Source: [Mycobacterium] nativiensis (GTDB taxonomy: Bacteria; Actinomycetota; Actinomycetes; Mycobacteriales; Mycobacteriaceae). From it: DNA of 64,000 nucleotides. The DNA is taken from contig NZ_CP083986.1 of assembly GCF_020172685.1 (NCBI RefSeq), forward strand, positions 751,437-815,436, read 5' to 3'. Each line of letters opens with the position of its first letter. Positions within the stretch are counted from its first letter, which is position 1. The notes below the pieces were generated by a model that saw only the letters and a list, made by a program, of their open reading frames with translations, was not told the DNA's origin and made no database searches. Positions 1-9,627 of the stretch are shown here, piece by piece. The translations under genes were made by a program, and so were the position numbers.

Positions 1-19
1 AGATGTGTATAAGAGACAG
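1..19 (+). other. Tn5/Nextera mosaic-end adapter at contig edge
   Basis: The first 19 bases are AGATGTGTATAAGAGACAG, identical to the Tn5 transposase mosaic end used in Nextera-type libraries. This is residual library adapter rather than genomic sequence. The real genome begins at about base 20, and the first gene is cut here. Confidence 0.96.
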
Positions 20-621
20 GCGTGAGGGGTTGCGGGGGTGCCGACGTCCAGCCGGTGTTGCGCCTCATTAAGCTCGGTACGACCAGCCACCACGCATGCC
101 GCTCGGAACTTGGACCGCGATCTTATCGCCCTCAGGTGGCGCTGGCGGAGCCCGCCCGGGTCATCGTCCAAGCCGTTCTGGCGCAATCAGCTACGGAGCT
201 ACCAGTGGTAGCCCTGCTTGACGCAGATGAGAGCGGCAAGCACGCGCAGAGCCAGCTTGAAGGATTTGGATGGTCCAAGACAAGGGAAATCGTCAATCTC
301 GGCACCTGGCCCGGGAAGTGTGCGCATGGCCATGACGTCGAAATCGAAGACCTGATTCCTTCTGCTGTTAGCGAGAAGATTGTGAAGCTGCTCGGTGAAT
401 CTGCAGCGGTTACCGCAAAACGGCAATGTAATGGAAAGTGGCACTATGAGTTCAGCGATGCATGGAAACAGCGCGCCGTTGAGGAACTCCCGAATCTACT
501 TAAACCGATGGACACGGGCGGACTGGTGTGGCTGGCCGAGTTACTGAGCGACAGGCTGCGCAAGGTTCAGAGAGCCAAGGATTCGGCTGGAACGCATCGC
601 CAGATGAATGTTGCAATGTGA
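20..621 (+). CDS. TOPRIM-like C-terminal fragment (OLD/AAA-ATPase-type nuclease?), 5'-truncated
   Basis: The reading frame is open from the contig edge to a TGA at 619-621, about 200 residues. The GTG at 22 is unlikely to be the true start because the gene runs off the contig. The segment ALLDADESG (about residues 65-73) fits the DxD motif of a TOPRIM metal site, and the later VEIEDLIP (about residues 106-113) resembles the acidic element that follows it in OLD-family nucleases. The Walker A ATPase half expected upstream is absent. Its place at the edge of a defence island fits an OLD/Gabija-like nuclease, but this rests on two short motifs. It could also be a primase-like or unrelated TOPRIM protein. 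Confidence 0.45.
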
Positions 622-955
622 CCGTGTGTACCACCGATCAGGCCGATGCCATCTTCTGTATGGTTGAGCCGCAGCAGGTCACCGCGTGCAGCTGGGTCGG
701 GGTCGGGCCTCGGTTGTCTCGCGGTCAAGCCCAACGGCGTGGTGTAAGAAGTTAGTTGGTCAACCGAATGATTCTGCGGGGCGCAGTTGAGAGCTTTTCA
801 CAGATCAGAGTGCGTGGTTGCGGATCGCTGAGTTGAAGCGGGGCCTCGGTGGGTAACGATTCGGGTCCTACACTCGACCGCCACACCGCGAGAATTACCA
901 CCGAAGGTGACAAAGTTAGTTTTGAGCTTCCCTATGCTGGGCTTAGCATCGGATC
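622..955. other. Gene-free stretch before vsr
   Basis: I see no convincing gene or RNA in these 334 bases; the short frames here lack any family signal. It should hold the vsr promoter and 5' leader. There is no purine-rich ribosome site close to the GTG at 956. Confidence 0.5.
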
Positions 956-1387
956 GTGGGCGAGTCATGGGCCTCGTCGAAGGGTGTTCGAGCGAGCATG
1001 CGGTCGAATCGTTGCCGCGACACCAAGCCGGAGCTTGCGCTGCGATCGGCCGTGCATGCGCTCGGGTTGCGCTACCGGGTGGCGGCGCGGCCGTTGAAGG
1101 ATTTGCGTAGAACCGCGGACATGGTATTTCCGACCGAGCGAGTGGCGGTGTTTCTAGATGGGTGTTTCTGGCACGGTTGCCCTGAGCACCACACGGTCGC
1201 CGTGACCCATGCGACGTTCTGGGCGGGCAAGGTCGCCAGCAACCGGGCTCGCGACCGGGACACTGATCTTCGGTTGGGCGACGCTGGCTGGCTGAGTGTG
1301 CGGGTCTGGGAACACGAGGATCCCGGGGAGGCTGCGCAACGGGTCCGTGACGAGGTATTGGCGCGGCGCCGTATTCGACGTTCGTGA
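956..1387 (+). CDS. vsr: Very short patch repair endonuclease (Vsr)
   Basis: This 143-residue protein is a Vsr nickase, which cuts beside T:G mismatches formed when 5-methylcytosine deaminates, usually as partner of a C5 methyltransferase. Seen: RDTKPELALRSAVHALGL near residues 21-38, the catalytic RRTADMVFP segment (Asp at about residue 54), and FLDGCFWHGCPEH (about residues 65-77), which has the family's zinc-binding Cys/His residues. A later VRVWEHE is also typical. The GTG start keeps the N-terminal ESWASS...ASMRSNR segment usual in actinobacterial Vsr proteins; a start at the internal ATG (998) would lose it. A plausible partner is the methyltransferase at 19981-21108, at the far end of the island. 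The gene converges on the sigma factor gene with a 2-base gap. Confidence 0.95.
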   Translation: MGESWASSKGVRASMRSNRCRDTKPELALRSAVHALGLRYRVAARPLKDLRRTADMVFPTERVAVFLDGCFWHGCPEHHTVAVTHATFWAGKVASNRARDRDTDLRLGDAGWLSVRVWEHEDPGEAAQRVRDEVLARRRIRRS

Positions 1388-1389
1388 GG

Positions 1390-2538
1390 TCACCAGTATG
1401 GGCGGAGGATCGCAGCGAGCTTATTATCGCGTAGCTGAGTGATTATTTTCGCCTCGATCTGTCTAATCCGTTCGCGTGTAACTCCGAAGATCGTTCCAAT
1501 TTCATCGAGAGTTCTCGGCTGGTTGTCGTCGAATCCGAAACGGAGGCGGATTATCTGAGCATTACGGTCCGGGAAATTTTGGAGTATTTCGTTGATATCC
1601 TTACGGAGAGACTCTAGTGTCAATCGGTCTTCCCAGGGCGTCGATGTCGATGGTTCGTTCGTCAGCAAATCGCCGAGCGTCATTTCCGAATCACCGAGTG
1701 GTTGATCCAGTGAACGCATATCTTCTTGTGGGCCTAATATCAAGCAGTCTAAGATTTCCTCCTGTTTCAAGCCGCACGCGGCTGCGAGTATCTGCACCGT
1801 TGGGGGAGTTCCGTTGACGGTAAGCTCTATGCGTTTACGCCATACCTTCGAAATTTTCTCCACCATGTGGACTGGAATCCGAATGAGTCGTGATTCGTCG
1901 GCGATGGCGCGGGTTATCGCTTGCCGCACCCAGTTCATGGCGTAGGTGCTGAACTTGTTTCCAAGAGCCGGGTCGAAAAGCTCGACTGCTCGAATGAGTC
2001 CTCTAATGCCATGTTGAACTAGATCGTCGTGAGTCATCCCTGCCAGAGAATACTTCTGTGCCACGGAATGCGCCAGGCCTTCGTTGTGAAGAAGAAGGCA
2101 TTCGGCCGCAAGTCGTGCTTCTCCTGTGAGCTGACCGAAAGCTCCGATCGGTAAAGCTGTACCGGACTTGCCGCGGACCAGAAGGGCCAGGCCTACCTCT
2201 TCTTCTGCGGTGAGTAGGACTTTGCGTGGTCGTCGGACGCGCTTGTCTTTCTCGATACGGCGTCGCGCTGCGCCAATGGCGGAACTCTGGGCGTCTGACG
2301 GTGTTGGCGGTTGCTGCTCAGTGTCCTGGCGGACCTTAGCATTGGATAGACGTGCATCGGGGTCCGCGACGACCAAAAGGCCTTCTGCTTTGAGGCGCCT
2401 GATCACCTCGACCTCAAGGTGCTCGGATGGAGACTGTAGCGAGTTCATTACGCGGTCCACGCGTGACCTAAGGATTCTCCCGTCACGAATGAAGGGGCGC
2501 ATACGGGCTACGACGCGCTCAATGTATGCAGAATCCAC
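1390..2538 (-). CDS. Sigma-70 family RNA polymerase sigma factor inside defence island
   Basis: The 382-residue product has sigma-70 region 2 at about residues 145-225, with DLVQHGIRGLIRAVELFDP, KFSTYAMNWVRQAI and RLIRIPVHM as in primary-type sigma factors. Region 3 is at about 225-300. Region 4.2 with its helix-turn-helix (TLDEIGTIFGVTRERIRQIE) is at about 343-362. The first 100 residues match no sigma region I recognise. It is not an ECF factor, because region 3 is present and the -10 recognition helix is of group 1/2 type. It lies between vsr and the DISARM-like operon and is divergent from the latter. I infer that it may direct island transcription. Its 3' half looks less GC-rich than the flanks, which fits horizontal acquisition. 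Confidence 0.93.
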   Translation of the reverse strand: MDSAYIERVVARMRPFIRDGRILRSRVDRVMNSLQSPSEHLEVEVIRRLKAEGLLVVADPDARLSNAKVRQDTEQQPPTPSDAQSSAIGAARRRIEKDKRVRRPRKVLLTAEEEVGLALLVRGKSGTALPIGAFGQLTGEARLAAECLLLHNEGLAHSVAQKYSLAGMTHDDLVQHGIRGLIRAVELFDPALGNKFSTYAMNWVRQAITRAIADESRLIRIPVHMVEKISKVWRKRIELTVNGTPPTVQILAAACGLKQEEILDCLILGPQEDMRSLDQPLGDSEMTLGDLLTNEPSTSTPWEDRLTLESLRKDINEILQNFPDRNAQIIRLRFGFDDNQPRTLDEIGTIFGVTRERIRQIEAKIITQLRDNKLAAILRPYW

Positions 2539-2867
2539 TTTTCAGCACCGCATCCTATGGTTTGTCCGAGCCTGTGGTCGAGCGTCGGATGTTCGTGGCA
2601 ATCTAGACGTTGTCGGCATCAGAGCAAGTCTTGCGCATCCCACCGACAGGGATGGTTCTTGGGGCTGTGGCAGACAGGTCTCGGTGTCGAGAGGTGTGGT
2701 CCTGCGGCAGCGTGACCGAGCGGTTGATAAGGCGGTGAGTTGCGGATGGAGGATCTGATCGTGAGCCCGGATATCAGCGACTGCCAGCTCAATTCTCGTG
2801 AAGGCGATGACACCGTTCCGCGGTGGGGCCTGCATCGAATAGCAGGGCACGCCGTTAAGGTCCTGAG
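2539..2867. promoter_or_regulatory. Divergent intergenic region between sigma factor and DISARM-like operon
   Basis: These 329 bases separate the start of the sigma factor gene (minus strand) from the start of the five-gene plus-strand operon, so promoters for both should lie here. I could not identify a clear -35/-10 pair or operator by eye. The small frames inside show no family features. Confidence 0.45.
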
Positions 2868-4502
2868 GTGCGAACGGTGAAGATGATTCCGTCGGCGCTC
2901 AGCGGTGGCACGGAGACCTCGTCGGAACGGCGTGTCTTCGAGGCTCTAGCGTCCAGTCGTCTCCGCGGGGTGGCACTTCACTCCCTGAACCTTCCCACGC
3001 ACCAATACAAGCTCACTTCTGAACTCGACTTCGTATTAATACTGGACGACATCGTGCTTGTGGTGGAGGTGAAGGGGGCTCAAGTCTCCTGCAGCGGTGG
3101 CGTGTGGACGTACAGCGACCGCAGCGGGCATTTCCGGCAAGATCGCGAGGGCCCGTTTAAGCAGGTCATTAGTGGCATGTATGCGTTGCGTGATCGGCTG
3201 GGGCAACGTTTGGGTGCAGCGGCGAAAGACATCGCGTACGGATTCTTGGTGGTGACGCCCGACGTGGACCTTGCGATCAGCAGCTTTGAGTGGGATGCGG
3301 AGACGTACTGCGGCAGAGGTCAGTTCAATCGAGACTTCATCGGGTCAATCCGGCGGATACTAGCGTACTGGCGTGGACGCCAAATCGGGAAGCTACCTAT
3401 TGACGATGCCCTTCTCGGTGCCCTGCTGAAAGACTTGCGTCCGGATTTCGACCGTTCCCCCCTACTTGATGCTCGTGCGGACGCGTTGGACGTTGCGTTC
3501 ATACACCTCACCGATGAACAGTTCTCGCGGCTAGACCTCGTGAGCGAGGCGCCCCGAGTCATCTGCAGCGGCGGGGCCGGCACCGGCAAGACGCTCGTGG
3601 CGGCGGAGATGGCCCGCCGGCAGGCGCTTGCAGGGCACTCGGTCCTGTTCACCTGTCGGAGCCGGATACTCGCTGCCTTTATCAGACGTCTGCTGGCGGC
3701 AACGAACGTCACGGTATGCGCGGTCAACGAGATTCCCGATGGCAGCTCATTCGACCTCGTCGTGGTCGACGAGGCGCAGGATCTGATGAACTTCGGCACC
3801 CTCGGACGGTTGGAAGCCGCCGTCAGAGGAGGTTGGGGCGACGGGCGTTGGGTGATGTTCATGGATCAGAACCGGCAAGCACACCTGTACGGCGACTTCG
3901 ACGCCGACGCGTTGCAATTCGTGCAGTCGTTCGGTCCCGTACCGGCGACCTTGCGTACGAACTGTCGGAACACACGAGAGATTGCCTTCCAAACCCGGGC
4001 CTTGACGGGAGCGGACACGGGGGTCGCCGCTGCCGGCGCAGGACCGAAGGTGGAATTCGCGACTGCTTCAGACGCGGCTTCTGAAACTGCGGCGCTGTCA
4101 ACGCATCTGCGTTCCCTGCGCGAGCAGGATGTGCCGGACGGTCATGTCACAATCGTCTCGATGCGAGGCGACTGGGCGACCAGTGCGGCGCAGGGGTTAT
4201 CGGAAGCGTGGAAACGGAGACTGCGCCTGCTTGATGAGGCGGTGGCCGCCGATTGGCCGGGATCAAACCTGACTTGGGCGTCGGCAGTTGAGATCAAGGG
4301 GCTGGAGAACCGGTTCGTGTGCGTGATCGACATCGATTCGTTGGAAACGGAGAAGGAGATTGACCTGCTCTACGTCGCATTGAGCCGACCTCGTGCCGGA
4401 CTCTGGCTCGCCACCAACCCGGCGATCCACGACCGGCTGATCGAGCTGTACCAGGCCAACGCTGTTAATGCACTTGAAGCACTGAAAAAGGCAGGTTCAT
4501 GA
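2868..4502 (+). CDS. NERD nuclease-domain / UvrD-like SF1 helicase
   Basis: This 544-residue fusion has an N-terminal NERD domain at about residues 25-150 (SELDFVLI then VVEVKGA, the acidic D...ExK nuclease pattern). An SF1 helicase core follows: Walker A GGAGTGKT at about residue 234, Walker B VVVDEAQD at about 298, the ASAVEIKGLEN motif near 470-480, and LLYVALSRPRAGL near 500. It probably unwinds DNA and may cut it. It is the first gene of a five-gene operon and its last four bases overlap the start of the DrmA-like gene (ATGA). It shares architecture with the protein at 39422-41065 but differs greatly in sequence. An ATG at 2883 is an alternative start. NERD-helicases are not part of the classical DISARM gene sets I know. 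Confidence 0.85.
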   Translation: MRTVKMIPSALSGGTETSSERRVFEALASSRLRGVALHSLNLPTHQYKLTSELDFVLILDDIVLVVEVKGAQVSCSGGVWTYSDRSGHFRQDREGPFKQVISGMYALRDRLGQRLGAAAKDIAYGFLVVTPDVDLAISSFEWDAETYCGRGQFNRDFIGSIRRILAYWRGRQIGKLPIDDALLGALLKDLRPDFDRSPLLDARADALDVAFIHLTDEQFSRLDLVSEAPRVICSGGAGTGKTLVAAEMARRQALAGHSVLFTCRSRILAAFIRRLLAATNVTVCAVNEIPDGSSFDLVVVDEAQDLMNFGTLGRLEAAVRGGWGDGRWVMFMDQNRQAHLYGDFDADALQFVQSFGPVPATLRTNCRNTREIAFQTRALTGADTGVAAAGAGPKVEFATASDAASETAALSTHLRSLREQDVPDGHVTIVSMRGDWATSAAQGLSEAWKRRLRLLDEAVAADWPGSNLTWASAVEIKGLENRFVCVIDIDSLETEKEIDLLYVALSRPRAGLWLATNPAIHDRLIELYQANAVNALEALKKAGS

Positions 4503-7500
4503 CCCCGCTGGCGGAAACGCGTGCAGATTTCGTTGCGTATGTCAGGCGTCAACTCGTTGGCCCGTTCGGCGGACCGGCTGAGATCATCTTCGATCCCCCG
4601 AACCGGCGTTATCTCATGGGCATCCTCTTTCCAAGACAGGTGTCGTTCGCCGGCTACGTCGAGGAGGAGGGCGAGGAACAGGAAGGCTCAGCGGCGACCG
4701 CGGGCGGCGATGAAAATCAGTTCAGCGATGACCCCGTGTCGGCAGCGAACGACTTCCTGCCGGCATCGCAAGGATTGTCGTTCTTCACAACGGCCGACGA
4801 GTTGGTGGTGACTGCTCGAGCGGCCGGGTACGAAACTCTCAGCGGCAATGCAGCCAAGGATGCGATCGCCGCTGCGGGGGCCCAGGACGGTGGACCAACC
4901 GAGGCGCAGGATAACGATCCGCGCAAGAAATCCCGTAATTCACGGCGCGTCTGGCGGCGGATTCCGTTGACGGAGGCCCGGGTCGCCGTCGGAGCCGACA
5001 AAACGAGCCCGCAGGAGATATGGGGTGGCCGGGCTGAGGTGCATGTTCGGTGGCGCAAGTACCCGCAGGGCAATCTCGTAACCGTCACGCTCGTCAACGG
5101 GCGGACAAGCGACGATGAGCACCCGGAACGAGCATGGGACGACATGCTGCTGCAAGTCGAGTTCGGTGTGGCGGTTGCCGGGGACGGCGAGATCCTGGAG
5201 TATCCGACGGTTGCGATGGCCTCACACGACCCGGAGGAGCAAGAGCTTCGTCTTGTTCACCGCAAGGCACGTGTATTCGCGATCGGGCACGGATGCTCGC
5301 CTGATTGGGACGAATCCGGCGGTGCCGTTCGCGAGGTCAACTGCGAAGTGATGCCCTCCCGCGTCGTACCCCGCGTCAGTGCCGACGGCGACGCCATGCA
5401 AGCCCTTGACATCGCGTGGTTGGCCGACGATTCCGTGCCAGACGAAGACCTCGTCCGTGAACTGGACGCTTTCGTAGACCCGTACGAAAACTGGATCAGA
5501 GACGTTGTCGCCGAGGCTGCCTCACTCGGTGAGCGGTATGAGTCTGCGGCCGGTGCGGTGATCGAGCGACTGCAGCGAGCCGGTGCCCGGATGCGCGACG
5601 GTGTTCGAGTGTTTGCGAATCATCCCGACCGCGCGCAACTCATCGAAGCCTTCCACCTCGCCAACCGGGCGATGCTCATTCAGATGCGGCACGGCAAGAA
5701 AGACTTGGCTGGTGCGCGACACCCGCGCACCGCGGCGCCCGACCTTCCTGCTGAGTATCCGGGCGGCGCCGCCTGGCGCCCGTTCCAGTTGGGCTTCTTT
5801 CTGACGACGTTGCGTGGCGTCGTGGATCCCGAACATGAGGAGCGAGATGTCGTCGATCTCATCTGGTTTCCTACCGGCGGCGGTAAAACGGAGGCGTACC
5901 TGCTTCTCGCAGCGTTTGAGATATTCCGGCGCAGGCTCCTGCACGGCGATGCGGGAGCCGGCACGGCCGTACTCAGTCGCTACACGCTGTCGTTGCTCAC
6001 GGCGCAGCAGTTCCAGCGCACCGCGTCGACGATCGTTGCGTGCGAGCACCTCCGCCGCAAAGCAGCCGGACGGCTTGGGGAAGAGCCGATTTCGGTCGGC
6101 TTATGGGTCGGCGAGGGCACGACACCTAACCGCTACCTGCAGGCGCGCGAGCGGTTCGATGAATTGCGTGACGCGGGGGAGACCGACGACCGGTTCCTTC
6201 TGGAGCGGTGTCCTTGGTGCGGGACCGAGATCGTCCCGCGTGAATACAGTGAGGACAATGCCGACTACGGCATTCTTTCGAACGACCGGGCCTTCACGTT
6301 CTTCTGCACCTCGGACAAATGTGAATTCCACAGTGGACTGCCGGTCCTCGTCATCGACGACGCACTGTACGACAACCCGCCCACCTTCCTGCTGGGTACC
6401 GTGGACAAGTTCGCGCAGCTGGCTTGGGTGCCGGAATCCGGCAAGCTGTTCGGCCGTCCCGATGGAAATTTGCCGCCGTCGCTCATCATTCAAGACGAAT
6501 TGCACCTGCTCACCGGGCCGCTCGGCACCACGGTCGGTCTGTACGAAGCGGCGATCAACCTGCTGTGTGAGGCGGGCGGCCGTCCTCCGAAGGTGGTCGC
6601 CTCGACGGCCACCATCCGCCGGGCGACCGCCCAGATCAACGGCTTGTTCGGCCGACCCGTGGACCTGTTCCCCCCGTCGGGCATCGACGCCGACAACTCT
6701 TACTTCGCTCGTGTCGACGAGGATTCACCCGGCCGACTGTATGTCGGGATGATGGCTCAGGGGCACACCTCCGACACCGCAGTCGTGCAGGCCGGTGCCG
6801 CCCTCCTGCAGGCGCCGATCGACCTTGAGCTGGCCGACGATGCGCAGGACGCCTACTGGACCGTTGTGACCTATCACAGTTCGCTGCGTGAACTCGGACG
6901 AACGGTCACAATCGCGAAAGACGACATCAATGCACGTCTTGCCGCCTTGATCACCGGGCGGTCCCGGCGCGAGTACGAGGTCGACGAACTGTCCTCAACC
7001 GTGCCGCGAGCCCAGCAGCCAAGGCTCCTCGAAAGGTTGAACCTGCCCTGTTCTGATCCGAACTCGGTGGACTTCCTCGCGACCACCAACATGCTGTCCG
7101 TCGGCGTCGACGTCCCGCGACTCGGACTCATGCTGATGAACGGGCAACCGAAAGCAACCGCTGAGTACATTCAGGCAACCAGCCGGGTAGGACGTTCCTC
7201 GGCGCCCGGCCTGGTGTTCGGCCTCTTCCGGTCGACCAAGCCCCGGGACCGTTCTCATTACGAGAACTTCCGTGCCTACCACTCGGCGTTGTATCGACAT
7301 GTCGAACCGACCAGCGTCACCCCGTATTCGCCACGATCTCGGGAGCGCGCTCTGCACGCCGCACTCGTCATCCTCGTACGCCACAGGTTGGGTCTTGCAG
7401 CAGACGGCCGCGCCGGCGATGTGACCAGCCGTGTCGCCGAGGTTCGTGTCCTCGCAGACGCCTTGATCGATGTGGTGGATCGTGTGGAGCCCCGAGAACG

Positions 7501-7756
7501 CGTCGGCGCTCGGAACTATCTCGATCGGTTCATCGACGACTGGCTTGACCGGGCCAAACGCGCTGACGATGGCGGCAAACTCCTGTACTACCGGCCGAAC
7601 GGCAAGGGGCAGATGAATCTCATCAAGCAGTTCAACACCAAAGGCGATGGGTGGTCGACCCTCGGGTCGATGCGCAACGTCGACTTCGAGTCATTGGTCG
7701 AGGTCGCTCACGGTGCCTCGCAGGCGAGGAAGAGCCCCGGGAAGAAGGGCAAGTGA
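4499..7756 (+). CDS. drmA-like: DrmA-like DISARM helicase
   Basis: This is a 1085-residue SF2-type helicase. Walker A is WFPTGGGKTEAY at about residues 457-468. A Cys4-type insert (CPWCGTE ... CTSDKC) lies at about 571-606. The DExH-like motif QDELHLLTGPLG is at about 664, and the C-terminal helicase motifs (TNMLSVGVDVPRLG, EYIQATSRVGRS) are at about 862-900. This layout, with a long N-terminal region before the ATP site, matches DrmA, which acts with DrmB to restrict phage DNA in DISARM. The gene starts within the end of the NERD-helicase gene and ends in a TGATG junction with the DrmB-like gene, so they are translationally coupled. The assignment rests on motifs and on the DUF1998 neighbour. 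Confidence 0.85.
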   Translation: MTPLAETRADFVAYVRRQLVGPFGGPAEIIFDPPNRRYLMGILFPRQVSFAGYVEEEGEEQEGSAATAGGDENQFSDDPVSAANDFLPASQGLSFFTTADELVVTARAAGYETLSGNAAKDAIAAAGAQDGGPTEAQDNDPRKKSRNSRRVWRRIPLTEARVAVGADKTSPQEIWGGRAEVHVRWRKYPQGNLVTVTLVNGRTSDDEHPERAWDDMLLQVEFGVAVAGDGEILEYPTVAMASHDPEEQELRLVHRKARVFAIGHGCSPDWDESGGAVREVNCEVMPSRVVPRVSADGDAMQALDIAWLADDSVPDEDLVRELDAFVDPYENWIRDVVAEAASLGERYESAAGAVIERLQRAGARMRDGVRVFANHPDRAQLIEAFHLANRAMLIQMRHGKKDLAGARHPRTAAPDLPAEYPGGAAWRPFQLGFFLTTLRGVVDPEHEERDVVDLIWFPTGGGKTEAYLLLAAFEIFRRRLLHGDAGAGTAVLSRYTLSLLTAQQFQRTASTIVACEHLRRKAAGRLGEEPISVGLWVGEGTTPNRYLQARERFDELRDAGETDDRFLLERCPWCGTEIVPREYSEDNADYGILSNDRAFTFFCTSDKCEFHSGLPVLVIDDALYDNPPTFLLGTVDKFAQLAWVPESGKLFGRPDGNLPPSLIIQDELHLLTGPLGTTVGLYEAAINLLCEAGGRPPKVVASTATIRRATAQINGLFGRPVDLFPPSGIDADNSYFARVDEDSPGRLYVGMMAQGHTSDTAVVQAGAALLQAPIDLELADDAQDAYWTVVTYHSSLRELGRTVTIAKDDINARLAALITGRSRREYEVDELSSTVPRAQQPRLLERLNLPCSDPNSVDFLATTNMLSVGVDVPRLGLMLMNGQPKATAEYIQATSRVGRSSAPGLVFGLFRSTKPRDRSHYENFRAYHSALYRHVEPTSVTPYSPRSRERALHAALVILVRHRLGLAADGRAGDVTSRVAEVRVLADALIDVVDRVEPRERVGARNYLDRFIDDWLDRAKRADDGGKLLYYRPNGKGQMNLIKQFNTKGDGWSTLGSMRNVDFESLVEVAHGASQARKSPGKKGK

Positions 7757-9627
7757 TGCAACGCAAGATCAGACAATCACAGACCATCGTCCCGTTCGGG
7801 GTTGGAGCGATCTTCGACTTCAAGGGTGAGTCGTTGGTGGGCTGCGACATCTTCGGTTGGGGTGCACGCGGTGAAACCGTCCAGAGTGAGCGACTGGCTG
7901 CCGCGCTGGGGGTCACCCATTTCCGTGCCGCGCCAGCGGTGGACAGCAATGCGTGGGCTCCGCCGAAAGCGGGGGTTCCGTACGCGCGCTTCCCGTCATG
8001 GCTCTTCTGCCAGAAGTGTCGTCGCATGACGCGTTGGAGGCGGTCCCTGGAACAGGAGGGGAAGGCACCGTCCTGCGGGAGCTGTTCCGGGCGAAAGCTT
8101 CTCGTTCCGATGCGTTGGATTCAGATCTGTCCTAAGGGGCACATGGACGACATCGACTGGAAGCGCTGGGCGCACTCGCGTAACCCGAGTCCTGACGCCC
8201 AGCAGTGCGAGAAGGACAATCTGTTCTTCGAGACACTGCCGGGAGGGTCTGGTGGTCTCGACACCCTTGAAATCCACTGCCGAAGCTGTGGCAGCCGACG
8301 AAGTCTCATGGGAATCACGGCCAAGGGATCCCTCAAGTCGATCCGCGTTTCATGCAGTGGACGCCAACCCTGGCAGCGGTTCGAAGACCGAGCCGACTGC
8401 CCCGAGATTCCCCTTGCGGTGCAGCGCGGCGCGAGCAACGTCTACTTCCCCTTGGTGCACTCGTCGATCGAGATACCGAATCCGTCGCGTTCGGATGCCC
8501 ATAGCGAAACCGCGATGGCCATCAAGGGCGACGACTGGTTCCGTGCCATCATGACCGCAAACGAGGACTCCCCGATGTTCGCGATGACGGTTCAGACTCT
8601 GGCGCAGGCTCACGACGTAACAGAAGCTTTCGTCAAAGCGCTTGTACGCGATGAGAAGCAGCGCGACGCGGGCAAAGCGACCACCGTTGAGGCGACGCCA
8701 GGGGATCTTCTCAGCGAGGAATGGGCGGCGTTTCTCACTCCATCCGAGAACGCGGAAGACCCGGACTTCTGCACGCGACATGTTGCGCTAACCGCCGCCA
8801 ACCAGGCTGCCGACGATGTCGCGTCGTTGCTCGCCGACCGCATCGACAAGGTGGTCCTGGCGGACAGACTACGTGAGGTACGGGCGCTGGAGGGTTTCCA
8901 TCGGGTCACCCCTGGCGGTCGAGACACGCTCGTGCGGGCTGGGTTGCACCACCCGGTGAACTGGCTGCCCGCCATCGATGTGCGAGGTGAAGGCATCTTC
9001 ATCTCACTAAACGAGAGCCGGTTGACCGTCTGGGAGGAGCAGGAGAGCGTCCGTGCTCGCGTCGCCGAACTGGAGAGACGCCTTGATGCCTCGTTCATGG
9101 CTCAGCGTCTCCGAGAGCGGACCGGTCCGATACTCAGCCCGCGTTACGTCCTCATACACACATTGGCGCACCTGCTCATTCGCCGATTGGCGTTCGAATC
9201 CGGATACGCAGCCACAAGCCTGCGCGAGCGCATCTATGCACGCAGCGGCCCTGAGTCGGACGGCGCGTCGAAACAGGCGGGGCTTCTGATCTACACGGCA
9301 TCCGGTGATTCGGAAGGCACATTGGGTGGTCTCGTCCGTCAGGGTGAGCCACCCGCCTTGCAGACCACTGTTCTCGAAGCACTTCAGGATGCCATGTGGT
9401 GCTCCTCCGATCCGTTGTGCAGTGAGAATCTGGCGTCGACTTTCGCAAGTCTCAACTTCGCTGCCTGCCATGCCTGCGCACTTGTCGCGGAAACCAGTTG
9501 CGAGAGTGGGAACTACCTGTTGGACCGCGTGATGTTGATCGGCAACGACAAGGTTCAGGGGTTCTTCGCACCGGTACTCGAGGCCGCAATAGCGCAGGCC
9601 GGCGAGGGAGTGAAGGGTATCCGGTGA
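7756..9627 (+). CDS. drmB-like: DrmB-like DUF1998 protein
   Basis: The 623-residue protein begins with RKIRQSQTIVPFGVGAIFDF, the typical opening of DrmB/DUF1998 proteins. It has zinc-ribbon pairs FCQKC and CGSC (about residues 85-110), HCRSC (about 174), and a C-terminal DUF1998 region with YVLIHTLAHLLIRRLAFESGY (about 464-484) and closing cysteines CHACALVAETSCE (about 570-583). In DISARM, DrmB partners DrmA. The ATG at 7756 was chosen because it forms a TGATG junction with drmA; the longer in-frame extension into drmA from 7651 has no family features. The end overlaps the next gene by four bases (GTGA). Confidence 0.87.
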   Translation: MQRKIRQSQTIVPFGVGAIFDFKGESLVGCDIFGWGARGETVQSERLAAALGVTHFRAAPAVDSNAWAPPKAGVPYARFPSWLFCQKCRRMTRWRRSLEQEGKAPSCGSCSGRKLLVPMRWIQICPKGHMDDIDWKRWAHSRNPSPDAQQCEKDNLFFETLPGGSGGLDTLEIHCRSCGSRRSLMGITAKGSLKSIRVSCSGRQPWQRFEDRADCPEIPLAVQRGASNVYFPLVHSSIEIPNPSRSDAHSETAMAIKGDDWFRAIMTANEDSPMFAMTVQTLAQAHDVTEAFVKALVRDEKQRDAGKATTVEATPGDLLSEEWAAFLTPSENAEDPDFCTRHVALTAANQAADDVASLLADRIDKVVLADRLREVRALEGFHRVTPGGRDTLVRAGLHHPVNWLPAIDVRGEGIFISLNESRLTVWEEQESVRARVAELERRLDASFMAQRLRERTGPILSPRYVLIHTLAHLLIRRLAFESGYAATSLRERIYARSGPESDGASKQAGLLIYTASGDSEGTLGGLVRQGEPPALQTTVLEALQDAMWCSSDPLCSENLASTFASLNFAACHACALVAETSCESGNYLLDRVMLIGNDKVQGFFAPVLEAAIAQAGEGVKGIR

